In this document: positions 17,066 to 25,314 of the stretch, in pieces
Numbering within the stretch: the stretch's first letter is position 1
Layout of the letters: every line of letters starts with the position of its first letter
NCBI GenBank assembly: GCA_963706875.1
Contig: CAVPNW010000020.1
Location: forward strand, 124,001-188,000
Source: Prado023 sp963706875
Lineage (GTDB): Bacteria; Actinomycetota; Actinomycetes; S36-B12; CAIYMF01
Length of the DNA stretch: 64,000 nt
Reading direction: 5' to 3'
Translations under genes and position numbers: made by a program
The notes under the pieces: model-generated
Seen by the model: only the letters and a program-made list of their open reading frames with translations
The model's database searches: none
Told to the model about the DNA's origin: nothing

Positions 17066-17350
17066 TCACAGCACTCCGCCGACGTACTTCGCCCCGGCGA
17101 TCGCGTCGATGGTCTGCGCCACGTCGAAGTGCGCCGACCCTGGGATCGTCGGGACGAAGCCGACGAGCATGCCGTCGGCCATCACCTGCGCCTCGAGGCC
17201 TGCGGCACCATCAGCGTCCCAGAGCGCCTCGGCGCCGCCGGGGAGCACGATGCGCACGCACACGCGGTTCAGCGCCGGGCGATGCACGTTGGCGATGAAC
17301 CCCCGCTCGTTGAGCGCAGCCACGACCTCTTCGACCTCAACAGCTTCCAT
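17066..17350 (-). CDS. Hypothetical protein, 94 aa
   Basis: Small soluble protein of no recognised family, 94 aa from ATG 17350, which has an AGGA site 9 nt upstream; an in-frame GTG at 17368 would add six residues. It has no signal peptide or membrane segment. The sequence is acidic with alternating hydrophobic residues (EEVVAALNERGFIANVHRP, VRIVLPGGAEALWDADG), compatible with a small alpha/beta domain. It is directly upstream of the LPG-synthase-like membrane gene (about 30 nt), so the two are likely cotranscribed. Confidence 0.65.
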   Translation of the reverse strand: MEAVEVEEVVAALNERGFIANVHRPALNRVCVRIVLPGGAEALWDADGAAGLEAQVMADGMLVGFVPTIPGSAHFDVAQTIDAIAGAKYVGGVL

Positions 17351-17422
17351 GGGGATGAATCCTGACACGCGCTCGGCCCTGGCGCCCCACGTCGTGCCTC
17401 GGTCGCCCGCTCGCGTCGCGCG

Positions 17423-18394
17423 TCAGGCGGCCTCAGCGGCCCCGCCGGCGACCTTCCGGTAGTGGGCGACCGTAGTGCTGATCGCCACGTCCATGGGGGT
17501 TGAGGCGAAGTCCGGGAACCGCGTCCGGAAGGCGGCATCGTCGACCAAGAACGGCTCTGTCCACTGGTAGGCCAGGGGCAGGGACTCCCGCGAGATCCGG
17601 TGGAACGGTGCGGCCAGCCGGAGCATCCGGGTGCTGACCAGGGCCGTGGCTCGCGGCGCGGGCAGCGCGTCGTTCACCAGGGCCAGGAACTGCGCGCCGG
17701 TGACAGCCGGGGCGTGCGGCAGGTGCCAGATCCGGCCCGCGGTGTCCGGTGCGGTGCCCAGGGCCACGAAGGCGTCGGCCACATCGGGCATGTAGGCGCA
17801 CGAGTGCGGGGCGTCCATCGAGCCCATCCAGCGCAGCTTCCCCCGTCCGGCCACAGGCTCGATCGCCAGCGCGGTGATCCCGGAGTTGTCCGCATATGGG
17901 CCGAAGTAGTCAGAGGCGCGCCCGATCACGACCTCGATCCGCCCGGCAGCGTGCACGGCGAGCAGCTCCTCAGCCATCGCCGCGCGGGTCATCCCCTTGT
18001 GGTCGGTGGCCCGCTGCGGGGTCTGCTCGGTCATCGGGCTCGAGCCCGGGCCGTAGGCGTACAGGTTGTCGACCATGACCAGGCGCCGCACGCCGGCGCC
18101 CTCGGCCGCGTCGACGACCCGGTGCATCATCGCCGGGAACTCCGCCGGCCAGCGGTGGTAGGCCGGCTGCGCTGCCATGTAGAGGACCTCTGCCCCGGTC
18201 AGCGCGGCGCGCAGGCCCTGCGGTGACCCGGCATCCGCGATGCGCCAGTCGACTCCCGCCGGCGCGGCCGGGCCGGGGCCCGAACGGTTGACTCCCCTGG
18301 CATCGTGGCCTGCAGAGACCAGGGATGTCAGGATCGCGGAACCGGCGGCACCCGAGGCGCCGAGGACAACGTATGTGCTCTTCTGTGTGGTCAT
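17423..18394 (-). CDS. NAD(P)-dependent epimerase/reductase (extended SDR)
   Basis: Extended short-chain dehydrogenase/reductase-like protein, 323 aa. The Rossmann nucleotide motif is at the N-terminus (VVLGASGAAGSAILTSL, GxxGxxG). The segment VDNLYAYGP followed by the QRATDHKGMTRAAMAEELL stretch places the catalytic Tyr/Lys region, where a canonical YxxxK is not evident, so activity is uncertain. Start chosen at ATG 18394 (MTTQKSTYVVLG); upstream ATGs would extend into the operator region. It is divergent from the TetR gene at 18472 and is the likely target of that regulator. Confidence 0.8.
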   Translation of the reverse strand: MTTQKSTYVVLGASGAAGSAILTSLVSAGHDARGVNRSGPGPAAPAGVDWRIADAGSPQGLRAALTGAEVLYMAAQPAYHRWPAEFPAMMHRVVDAAEGAGVRRLVMVDNLYAYGPGSSPMTEQTPQRATDHKGMTRAAMAEELLAVHAAGRIEVVIGRASDYFGPYADNSGITALAIEPVAGRGKLRWMGSMDAPHSCAYMPDVADAFVALGTAPDTAGRIWHLPHAPAVTGAQFLALVNDALPAPRATALVSTRMLRLAAPFHRISRESLPLAYQWTEPFLVDDAAFRTRFPDFASTPMDVAISTTVAHYRKVAGGAAEAA

Positions 18395-18407
18395 GAGCCC
18401 ACCATAC

Positions 18408-18443
18408 GCGAACATCGTTCGCATTGCAATAGGTGTTCGCATT
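18408..18443. promoter_or_regulatory. Candidate TetR operator between epimerase and tetR genes
   Basis: A perfect inverted repeat GCGAACATCGTTCGC lies at 18408-18422. Its right half, GTTCGCATT, recurs in the same orientation at 18435-18443, and a small palindrome ATTGCAAT lies between them (18423-18430). The site sits in the 77-bp spacer between the two divergent start codons, where a TetR dimer would block both promoters. The second half-site overlaps a possible -35 (TTCGCA, 18436-18441) of tetR, whose -10 would be TACCGT (18460-18465), 6 nt before the ATG. Confidence 0.6.
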
Positions 18444-18471
18444 TTCCCCGTGAACCCGCTACCGTTGGGGG

Positions 18472-19230
18472 ATGCCCACCCGTCGCGAGCTGACCCGAAC
18501 GGCCACCATCGCCCAGATCAAGCAGGCTGCCCTCGACCAGATCGAGCACGAGGGTGCCCCCGCGCTGTCCATCCGCGGAGTGGCACGCGCGATCGGGATG
18601 AGCCCTGCCGGGCTCTACCGCTACTACGACGGCCGCGACGCCCTGCTGACCGACCTGTTGACCGACGCCTACCGGGACCTCGCCCGGGCTGTGGCCTCAG
18701 CGGCAGGGCTGCCGATCGCGCAACCCTCCGCGGAATCGGGCGGGTCCGCCCCTGACGTGGAGGACCCGGTCGCCGCGATGCTCAGCGCCATCGAGGCCTA
18801 TCGCGCGTGGGCCGTGGCCAACAGGTCGCGATTCCTGCTGATCTTCGGCACGCCGGTGCCCGGGTACTCCGCCCCGGAGGACGGCCCCACGGTGCAGGCC
18901 AACCGCCAGATGGGACAGGTGTTCTTCACGCTCGCCGCGCTGGGTTGGGCGACCGGGCGGATCGCCCCACCAGCGACAGGCCCCGGGACCGGCGAGCTGA
19001 CGCCGGCCGAGGTCGACCTGCACGCCCAGCTCTGCGCCCTGGCCCCGGGGTTCCCGGCGGAGCTCATCCCCCAGATGCTGGCCGGCTGGGCCCTGTGGCA
19101 CGGGCTGGTCACCCTCGAGGTCACCGGCCAGATGGACTGGATCTACCCGGACTCGGCGCGCTTCTACTCCGAGCGGATGTCCCAGTGGCTTGCCGGCTTC
19201 ACCGGAGCCATGGCCAGCCCGGCCATCTGA
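18472..19230 (+). CDS. TetR-family transcriptional regulator (WHG domain)
   Basis: TetR repressor, 252 aa. The N-terminal helix-turn-helix is at about residues 12-58 (IRGVARAIGMSPAGLYRYYDGRDALL). The C-terminal ligand domain is of the WHG type, with GWALWHGLVTLEVTGQM near residue 205. Start is ATG 18472. The TANNNT box TACCGT ends 6 nt before the ATG and no ribosome-binding site is visible, so the mRNA may be leaderless. Likely autoregulated and repressing the divergent epimerase gene; ligand unknown. Confidence 0.88.
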   Translation: MPTRRELTRTATIAQIKQAALDQIEHEGAPALSIRGVARAIGMSPAGLYRYYDGRDALLTDLLTDAYRDLARAVASAAGLPIAQPSAESGGSAPDVEDPVAAMLSAIEAYRAWAVANRSRFLLIFGTPVPGYSAPEDGPTVQANRQMGQVFFTLAALGWATGRIAPPATGPGTGELTPAEVDLHAQLCALAPGFPAELIPQMLAGWALWHGLVTLEVTGQMDWIYPDSARFYSERMSQWLAGFTGAMASPAI

Positions 19231-19236
19231 GCCCAT

Positions 19237-21582
19237 CTACTCCCGGGGCTCGGCCAGGGCATCGGCCACAGCGTCCGCGACCGCCTCGGCCAGCTCCGGA
19301 TCGAGCGGATCCCCGTGCCGGTCGACCAGGTAGAACACGTCGACCACCTCCGAGCCCAGGGTGGAGACCCTGGCGGCGGCGATGTCGGTGCCCGTTGCGG
19401 CGATCGCAGTGCCGACGCGGTGCAGCAGGCCCGGGGCGTCGTGGGCGCGCACCTCCATGACCGTGGCCCTGCTCGAGGCGCCTGCCACGATCTCCACCCG
19501 GGGAGGTGCGGCTGAGGTGGCCTCGGTGGGTCGGGCGGACTCGTCCCGCCGGGCCAGGCGCGCGGCCACGTCGAACTGCCCGAGGATGGCGCGGCGGATG
19601 TCCTCCCGGAGGCGGTCCACCGCAGGAGGATCACCGAACAGCGGGCTGACCCCCCAGACCTCGATGGCCCGATCGCCCACGACCGTGGTCACGGCGGAGC
19701 GGACCTCCAGCCGGTGCATCGACAGGATCCCGGCCACGAGGCCCAGCAGGCCCAACGAGTCCGGTGCCCCGACCGTGATGTCGAAGCCCGACTCGGTCTC
19801 CTGCAGCAGCACCCGCACGCCCTCCCCCGACGCCATCGCCATCTGGTCCTCGGACAGCCGTGGCTCGACCGGGACCTCCTCCCCAGCCAAGTGGCCACGG
19901 ACCCGATCCACGAGCTCGGACACCAGCGACTGCTTCCAGGAGGTCCACGCCAACGGCCCGGTGGCCAGCGCATCGGCCTTCGTGAGTGCCGCGAGGAGCT
20001 CGAGCATCTCGGCGGTCGCGACGGCCTGCACGACGGTGTCGATCGTCTGTGGATCATCGAGGTCGCGCCGCGTGGCCGTGTCGGGCAGCAGGAGGTGGTG
20101 CCGGCACATCTCCACCAGAACCCGGGAGTCCTCGGGCCCGAATCCGATGTGCTCGGCGATCTCCGGGATCAGGCTCACGCCCACATCGGTGTGGTCCTGT
20201 CCGGGGCGGCCCTTGCCGATGTCGTGCAGGAGGGCACCGACGAGCAGCAGGTCGGGGCGGTGGACGTCGCGGGTGTACGCGCACGCCTGTACCGCCGCCT
20301 CCAGCAGGTGCCGGTCGACCGTGTAGCGATGCACGGGGTTGTGCTGCGGGGCTGAGCGGACGACATCCCAGTAGGGGATGAGCGAGGTGATGACCCCGGC
20401 CTGGTCCAGCGACTCCCAGACAGGGACTGCACTGCGTCCGGCGCCCAGCAGCGACACCAGCGCGTCCCGGGCCGGCGCGGGCCACGGCACCGGCATCGGC
20501 CCGGACTCGGCGGCCAGGCGGGCAACGGCGTGCCGGCTGAGGAGGGTGCCGGACTGCGCCGCGGCGGCGGCCGCCCGGAGGATGAGCGTGGGGTCCCGGT
20601 CGGGACGGGCGTCGGCGGCCAGGACGGCCTCCCCGTCCTGCAGGACGACACCGTCGGCCAGTGGGCTGCGCGCAGGACCACGCTTGGTCAACCGCTTGAA
20701 GCCCAGCTTCGGACGCGAGCGGACGATCCGGTCCACCGCGTGCCAGGTGACATCCGAGGCGACCCCGATCGAGCGTCCGGCCGCGGACACATCCCGGAGC
20801 AGTGCGTCGGCATCCACCATGTCCAGCACCTGGGCGACTGGTCCCTGCTCCTGCTTGGCCAGGCGATCGGTGGGTCGACTCGCCACGCGGTGCAGGGCGT
20901 CGCGCACGTCGAGCAGCAGCTCCTTGGCGGGGGCGAGCTCGCCATGGGGGGCGTCGGTGACCCAGGAGGCAGCCACGGCGCGAAGGACCGTGAGGTCGCG
21001 CAGGCCGCCGTAGGACTCCTTGATGTCGGGCTCGAGGAGGTGGGCCAGCTCACCGCTGCTGGCCGTCCTCTCCCGTACGGATGCGTGGAGGTCCGGAAGC
21101 CTGCGGGATGCCAGTGCCCGCCAGTCGGCCAGGACCGAGGTCTTCAGGGCGCTGGTCGCTGCCTGGTCCCCGGCGACGGTCCGGGCGTCCAGGAGTCCAA
21201 GGACGACCTTGATGTCGGTGGCGGCCACCCGACGGGCCTCCGAGACGGTGCGCACCGAGTGGTCCAAGCGCAGTCCGGAGTCCCAGATGGGGTACCAGAG
21301 CCGATCGGCGACCTCCGCGATGGAGCCTCCCGGGTGCAGCAGCACGAGGTCCAAGTCGCTGCCCGCGCTGAGCTCACCTCGGCCGTATCCGCCCACCGCC
21401 ACGAGGGTGGCCCCCGCCTGGGCGGCTCCGGAGGCCTCGAACAGCTCGACGAGCCACTCGTCGGTGAGAGCCGTCAGCGCCAGCCGGGCCTGCCTTCCGG
21501 GCCTGCCCCTGGCGGCCAGCAGGTCCGCGCGTGCCGCCAGGAACCTGTTGCCGGGTGAGAGCTCGGACGTGGTTGCGGACAT
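19237..21582 (-). CDS. glnD: Bifunctional uridylyltransferase/uridylyl-removing enzyme GlnD
   Basis: GlnD modifies and demodifies the PII protein in response to glutamine; in actinobacteria it adenylylates rather than uridylylates PII. It has 781 aa: nucleotidyltransferase motif GGYGRGELSAGSDLDL near residue 70, an HD domain with DIGKGRPGQDHTDVG near residue 470, and two C-terminal ACT domains (one around SLGLLGLVAGILSM, the other around DAPGLLHRVGTAI). The ATG at 21582 has an AGAGGA site. It is the last gene of amt-glnB-glnD and ends 6 nt from the convergent tetR gene. Confidence 0.95.
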   Translation of the reverse strand: MSATTSELSPGNRFLAARADLLAARGRPGRQARLALTALTDEWLVELFEASGAAQAGATLVAVGGYGRGELSAGSDLDLVLLHPGGSIAEVADRLWYPIWDSGLRLDHSVRTVSEARRVAATDIKVVLGLLDARTVAGDQAATSALKTSVLADWRALASRRLPDLHASVRERTASSGELAHLLEPDIKESYGGLRDLTVLRAVAASWVTDAPHGELAPAKELLLDVRDALHRVASRPTDRLAKQEQGPVAQVLDMVDADALLRDVSAAGRSIGVASDVTWHAVDRIVRSRPKLGFKRLTKRGPARSPLADGVVLQDGEAVLAADARPDRDPTLILRAAAAAAQSGTLLSRHAVARLAAESGPMPVPWPAPARDALVSLLGAGRSAVPVWESLDQAGVITSLIPYWDVVRSAPQHNPVHRYTVDRHLLEAAVQACAYTRDVHRPDLLLVGALLHDIGKGRPGQDHTDVGVSLIPEIAEHIGFGPEDSRVLVEMCRHHLLLPDTATRRDLDDPQTIDTVVQAVATAEMLELLAALTKADALATGPLAWTSWKQSLVSELVDRVRGHLAGEEVPVEPRLSEDQMAMASGEGVRVLLQETESGFDITVGAPDSLGLLGLVAGILSMHRLEVRSAVTTVVGDRAIEVWGVSPLFGDPPAVDRLREDIRRAILGQFDVAARLARRDESARPTEATSAAPPRVEIVAGASSRATVMEVRAHDAPGLLHRVGTAIAATGTDIAAARVSTLGSEVVDVFYLVDRHGDPLDPELAEAVADAVADALAEPRE

Positions 21583-21616
21583 GGGGTCCTCTCTTGGACG
21601 GGAGGTGCTGGGGAAT

Positions 21617-21655
21617 GGGACGATCCGCCGCCCAGGCCGGGCGACGGATCGTCTC
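21617..21655 (-). other. Intergenic hairpin between glnB and glnD
   Basis: Inverted repeat in the 89-nt glnB-glnD spacer: GACGATCCG (21619-21627) pairs with CGGATCGTC (21645-21653), and after one mismatch an inner CGCCC pairs with GGGCG, leaving a short loop. No T-run follows on the minus strand, so it may be a partial terminator, an mRNA stabiliser or an RNase target that lowers glnD expression relative to glnB. Confidence 0.45.
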
Positions 21656-21671
21656 ATCTGCCGGGGACCTG

Positions 21672-22010
21672 CTAGAGGGCGTCCGGACCGTGCTCGCCGG
21701 TGCGCACGCGCACGACGTCCTCGATCGGGATGACCCACACCTTGCCGTCTCCGATGCGCCCGGTCTGGGCGCTCTTGGTGATGACGTCGACCACGGCGGA
21801 GGCGTCATCGTCCTCGACGAGGATCTCGATGCGCACCTTGGGGACCATGTCCACGGTGTACTCCGCACCTCGGTAGACCTCGGTGTGGCCGCGCTGACGG
21901 CCGTATCCGCTGGCCTCGGAGATCGTCAGGCCGTGGATGCCGTAGGCCTCCAGGGCACTCTTGACGTCCTCGAGCTTGAACGGCTTGATGATCGCGGTGA
22001 CGAGCTTCAT
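21672..22010 (-). CDS. glnB: Nitrogen regulatory protein PII
   Basis: PII signal protein (GlnB/GlnK class), 112 aa, a trimer that binds ATP/ADP and 2-oxoglutarate and regulates AmtB. The start MKLVTAIIKPFKLEDVKSAL is canonical. The T-loop carries the modification Tyr in RGAEYTVDMVPK (position 51), and the B-loop TGRIGDGKVWV is intact. The ATG overlaps the amt stop by 4 nt and has an ideal AGGAGG site within amt. Amt-PII coupling makes this the GlnK-like copy. Confidence 0.96.
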   Translation of the reverse strand: MKLVTAIIKPFKLEDVKSALEAYGIHGLTISEASGYGRQRGHTEVYRGAEYTVDMVPKVRIEILVEDDDASAVVDVITKSAQTGRIGDGKVWVIPIEDVVRVRTGEHGPDAL

Positions 22011-23341
22011 GCGTTCACCTCCTCCTTGCTGCGCAGTGCGGACTGACCGACGCCGGCGAAGTGACCGCCGCCACCCGAGGAGCCCAGTTCGTAGGCCGTC
22101 TCAGCGTGTTCGGCCAGGTCGACACCAGCGACCTCCTCGTCAGCGGAGACGCGGAAGCCGACGGTCTTCTTGATGGCGAGGCCCAGGACCAGCGTGATCA
22201 GGAACGAGTAGGCCAGGACCGAGAAGGACCCGATCGCCTGCTTGCCCAGGAGGTCGAAGCCGCCCCCGTAGAACAACCCGTCGACGGTGCTGTATCCGGA
22301 CTTCGTGGTCGCGATGAACCCGAGGGCCAGAGAGCCCACCAGGCCGCCCACGAGGTGGACCCCGACGACGTCGAGCGAGTCGTCGATCCGGAATCGGAAC
22401 TTCAGGCCCACGGCCAGCGCGCACAGGATCCCAGCCACCAGGCCAAGGCCGATGGCGGCGTAGGGCACGATGAACGCACAGGCCGGTGTGATCGCAACCA
22501 GGCCGGCCACGGCACCGGACGCCGCTCCGAGCGAGGTGGGGTGGCCGTCGCGGATCTTCTCCGTGATCGACCATCCGATGATGCCCGCTGCGGTCGCCAG
22601 CATCGTGTTGGCGAATGCGATGGCCGCGGTCTGGTTGGCACCCAGGGCGGACCCTGCGTTGAACCCGAACCAGCCGAAGTACAGCAGGCCGGAGCCGAGC
22701 AGGACCAGGGGCAGGCTGTGCGGCTTCATCTGCGTCTTCGGCCAGCCCACACGCTTGCCCAGGACGATCGCCAGGGCAAGGCCGGCGGCACCGGCGTTGA
22801 TGTGGACCGCAGTCCCACCCGCGAAGTCCAGGACGCCGAGGTTGGCCAGCCAACCGGCGCCCTCACCCAGCTCCGTGCTGCCGAAGTCGAACACCCAGTG
22901 CGCGACCGGGAAGTAGACCAGCGAGACCCAGAAGGCCGCGAAGATGCCCCAGCCGAGGAACTTGGTCCGGTCGGCCACGGCGCCGGAGATCAGCGCCACG
23001 GTGATGATCGCGAACATCAACTGGAACATCGCGAAGACCAGCGCGGGGATCGGGTAGTAGCCGCCGTTGGAGGCCGTCTGGCCGATCAGCTCGCCGAGTC
23101 CGATCTGGCCGAAGCCGCCCCAGAGGCCGTTGCCGGTGTCGCCGAAGGCCACCGAGTAGCCGAAGAGCACCCAGAGGATGCTCACGATGCCGATCGCGAT
23201 GAACGACATCATCATCATGTTCAGGACGCTCTTTGCACGGACCATGCCGCCGTAGAAGAACGCCAGGCCGGGTGTCATGAGCAGCACCAGTGCTGAGCTC
23301 ATGAGCAACCAGGCGGTATCGCCGGTATTGATCTCCGGCAT
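22007..23341 (-). CDS. amt: Ammonium transporter
   Basis: Ammonium channel of the Amt/AmtB family, 444 aa with about 11 membrane segments. It opens MPEINTGDTAWLLMSSALVL and contains FYGGMVRAKSVLNMMMMS. The twin pore histidines are in GGTAVHINAGAAGLA and VVGVHLVGGLVG. The ATG at 23341 has an AAGGGAG site 8 nt upstream; earlier in-frame starts (23350 GTG, 23347 ATG) are too close to that site. It is the first gene of amt-glnB-glnD, with a GlnR-type box about 90-125 nt upstream. Confidence 0.96.
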   Translation of the reverse strand: MPEINTGDTAWLLMSSALVLLMTPGLAFFYGGMVRAKSVLNMMMMSFIAIGIVSILWVLFGYSVAFGDTGNGLWGGFGQIGLGELIGQTASNGGYYPIPALVFAMFQLMFAIITVALISGAVADRTKFLGWGIFAAFWVSLVYFPVAHWVFDFGSTELGEGAGWLANLGVLDFAGGTAVHINAGAAGLALAIVLGKRVGWPKTQMKPHSLPLVLLGSGLLYFGWFGFNAGSALGANQTAAIAFANTMLATAAGIIGWSITEKIRDGHPTSLGAASGAVAGLVAITPACAFIVPYAAIGLGLVAGILCALAVGLKFRFRIDDSLDVVGVHLVGGLVGSLALGFIATTKSGYSTVDGLFYGGGFDLLGKQAIGSFSVLAYSFLITLVLGLAIKKTVGFRVSADEEVAGVDLAEHAETAYELGSSGGGGHFAGVGQSALRSKEEVNA

Positions 23342-23432
23342 GCCCATCACTCCCTTTCGTGGTTGTCCTGACCCCAGTCGGGGTCTTGGGTGAGAGGTTC
23401 CACGCGCCGTGTTGCGCGGCGCGCCCGTCGGT

Positions 23433-23468
23433 GTTTCCGGCCGGTGACGAAGGGGCGCCCTGCGTTAC
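23433..23468 (-). promoter_or_regulatory. GlnR-type binding site upstream of amt
   Basis: On the minus strand GTCAC-CGGCCG-GAAAC (23448-23433) exactly matches the actinobacterial GlnR half-pair pattern gTnAC-n6-GaAAC. A second GTAAC (23468-23464) starts 20 nt upstream, which would make a tandem a/b-box arrangement with a weaker partner. The site is 92 nt before the amt ATG. This is the expected nitrogen-limitation control of amt-glnB-glnD; GlnR itself is not in this window. Confidence 0.65.
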
Positions 23469-23592
23469 GAACAGGTTGCGGGCAAGGGCGGATCATGGCC
23501 CGCAGTCTTGTCCGCAGCCGCGAGTGGATCCTGCCCCCCGAGTGGCCGGGCGCCGCCCGCACCCACGGCAGGTGCCGGTCTACGCTGCGGGA

Positions 23593-25311
23593 ATGAGCGA
23601 CCTGACCCAAGACTCCCCCACCGCGGCCACGGCGGGGCGCGATGCCCTCGCCGCCTGGCTCGAGGCGCAGCCGGGCGACCTGTTCGCCGATGACCAGGAC
23701 CTCGCTGCCCTGGTGTCCCACCACGGGCTCGGTCCCCGCCTGCCGGCCCTGCACGCCGCAGGGCGGGCTGTCGCCGGACCCCTGGACGCCGCCGCTCGCC
23801 GCAACGACCTGCCGGGCAACCACCCGCTGCTCGAGGACTGGGACGGGATCGGCCGGTACACGGCCGGGGTGGCCCATCACCCCAGCCACCGCGAGGCCGG
23901 CAGGGCGATCTACGGCACCGGCGTGATGACCGCGTACGGCGAGGTCGGTGTCGACGGACGCGCCGGCGGCAGCTCCCCGCGCCGTCCCGTCTCGCCCGCG
24001 CCGCAGCGCTTCATCCTCACGCTGTTCTACCTGACGGCCCAGGCCGGTGAGGCCGGCCACAACTGCCCGCTGGCCTGCGACGCGGGGGCGATCCGGACCC
24101 TGCAGCACCTGGGCACCGCCGAGCAGCAAGCCGCCTACCTGCCCGGACTGCTCGACCCCGACTTCGACACCAACCTCACGGCCTCGCAGTTCCTGACCGA
24201 GGTCCAGGGCGGCTCCGACGTGGGCGCGAACGCAGTGGTGGCCACGCCCGTGGGCGATCACGACGGCGGTCCGGGCTCCGCGTGGACGATCAGCGGCGAG
24301 AAGTGGTTCTGCTCCAACACCGACGCCGACGTGTTCCTCCTGACAGCCCGCGTGGACGAGCCGCGCACGGGCACCAAGGGCCTGGGCCTGTTCCTGATCC
24401 CACGCCTCGGGTCCGACGGGTTGCCGAACGGATTCCGCATCCGGCGCCTGAAGACCAAGCTGGGAACGCGCTCCATGGCCAGCGGGGAGATCGACTTCAC
24501 CGGTGCCCGGGCCACCGCCCTCGGCCCGGTCAGCGAGGGGTTCCGCAACGTGATGGACCTGGTCATCACCACCTCACGGCTGTTCAACGCCGCAGGGTGT
24601 GCGGCACATGCCCGCCGGGCCTGGGTGGTGGCCTCAACCTACGCCGCGCACCGCACCGCGTTCGGCCAGCCCATCGGGGCGTTCCCGTTGGTCGCCGAGA
24701 CGCTGGCGTGGATCCGGTCCGACGCCGTGGCCTGCCTGGCCTCGACCCTCCTGCTCGCCGGGTTGCAGGAGCAGGTCGACGACGGGTCGATCAGCGCCAC
24801 CGACGCAGCCTTCTTCCGGGTGGCGGTCAACCTCAACAAGCTGCAGACGTCGGTGCTCGCCCATGATGCGGTGAACCGCGGCATCGAGGTGCTCGGCGGC
24901 AACGGTGCGATCGAGACCTTCAGCGTGCTGCCCCGGCTCCTGCGCGACAACGTGGTCTACGAGAACTGGGAGGGCAGCCACAACGTCCTGCGCGCCCAGG
25001 TCCTGCGCGACTGCGCGCGGCTGGGCGTGCACGAGGGCTTCTTCGACGCCCTGGCCGAACGGCTCGGCGACGAGCACGCCGAGGCCCTCGCCGCGGACCG
25101 GGCGGCGCTCACCGCCCTGCTGGAGTCACCGGATGCCGTGCGCGACCTGGCGTTCCGTCGTCTCGGCACCCGGATGGCGATCTGGGTGATGCTGGCCGCC
25201 ATTGAGCCGGTCCCGGAGTTCGCCGCCGCCCGCCTGCTCACGCAGCGACATCTGCGCGAGCTGCCGATCGACGACGCCTACCTGGCGGCGGTCCAGGCCC
25301 TGCAGCGCTGA
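23593..25311 (+). CDS. AidB-like acyl-CoA dehydrogenase
   Basis: Flavoprotein of the acyl-CoA dehydrogenase superfamily, 572 aa, longer than ordinary ACADs (about 380) and resembling the AidB branch. Visible blocks: FLTEVQGGSDVGANAV, the FAD-binding KWFCSNTDADVFL, RRLKTKLGTRSMASGEIDF, and VLGGNGAIETFSVLPRLLRD followed by VVYENWEGSHNVL. The C-terminal ~120 residues are an extra helical region. AidB is an alkylation-response protein in E. coli; whether this one acts on DNA damage or on acyl-CoA is unknown. ATG 23593 is preceded by TACGCT ending 6 nt upstream, suggesting a leaderless transcript. Confidence 0.85.
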   Translation: MSDLTQDSPTAATAGRDALAAWLEAQPGDLFADDQDLAALVSHHGLGPRLPALHAAGRAVAGPLDAAARRNDLPGNHPLLEDWDGIGRYTAGVAHHPSHREAGRAIYGTGVMTAYGEVGVDGRAGGSSPRRPVSPAPQRFILTLFYLTAQAGEAGHNCPLACDAGAIRTLQHLGTAEQQAAYLPGLLDPDFDTNLTASQFLTEVQGGSDVGANAVVATPVGDHDGGPGSAWTISGEKWFCSNTDADVFLLTARVDEPRTGTKGLGLFLIPRLGSDGLPNGFRIRRLKTKLGTRSMASGEIDFTGARATALGPVSEGFRNVMDLVITTSRLFNAAGCAAHARRAWVVASTYAAHRTAFGQPIGAFPLVAETLAWIRSDAVACLASTLLLAGLQEQVDDGSISATDAAFFRVAVNLNKLQTSVLAHDAVNRGIEVLGGNGAIETFSVLPRLLRDNVVYENWEGSHNVLRAQVLRDCARLGVHEGFFDALAERLGDEHAEALAADRAALTALLESPDAVRDLAFRRLGTRMAIWVMLAAIEPVPEFAAARLLTQRHLRELPIDDAYLAAVQALQR

Positions 25312-25314
25312 TCC

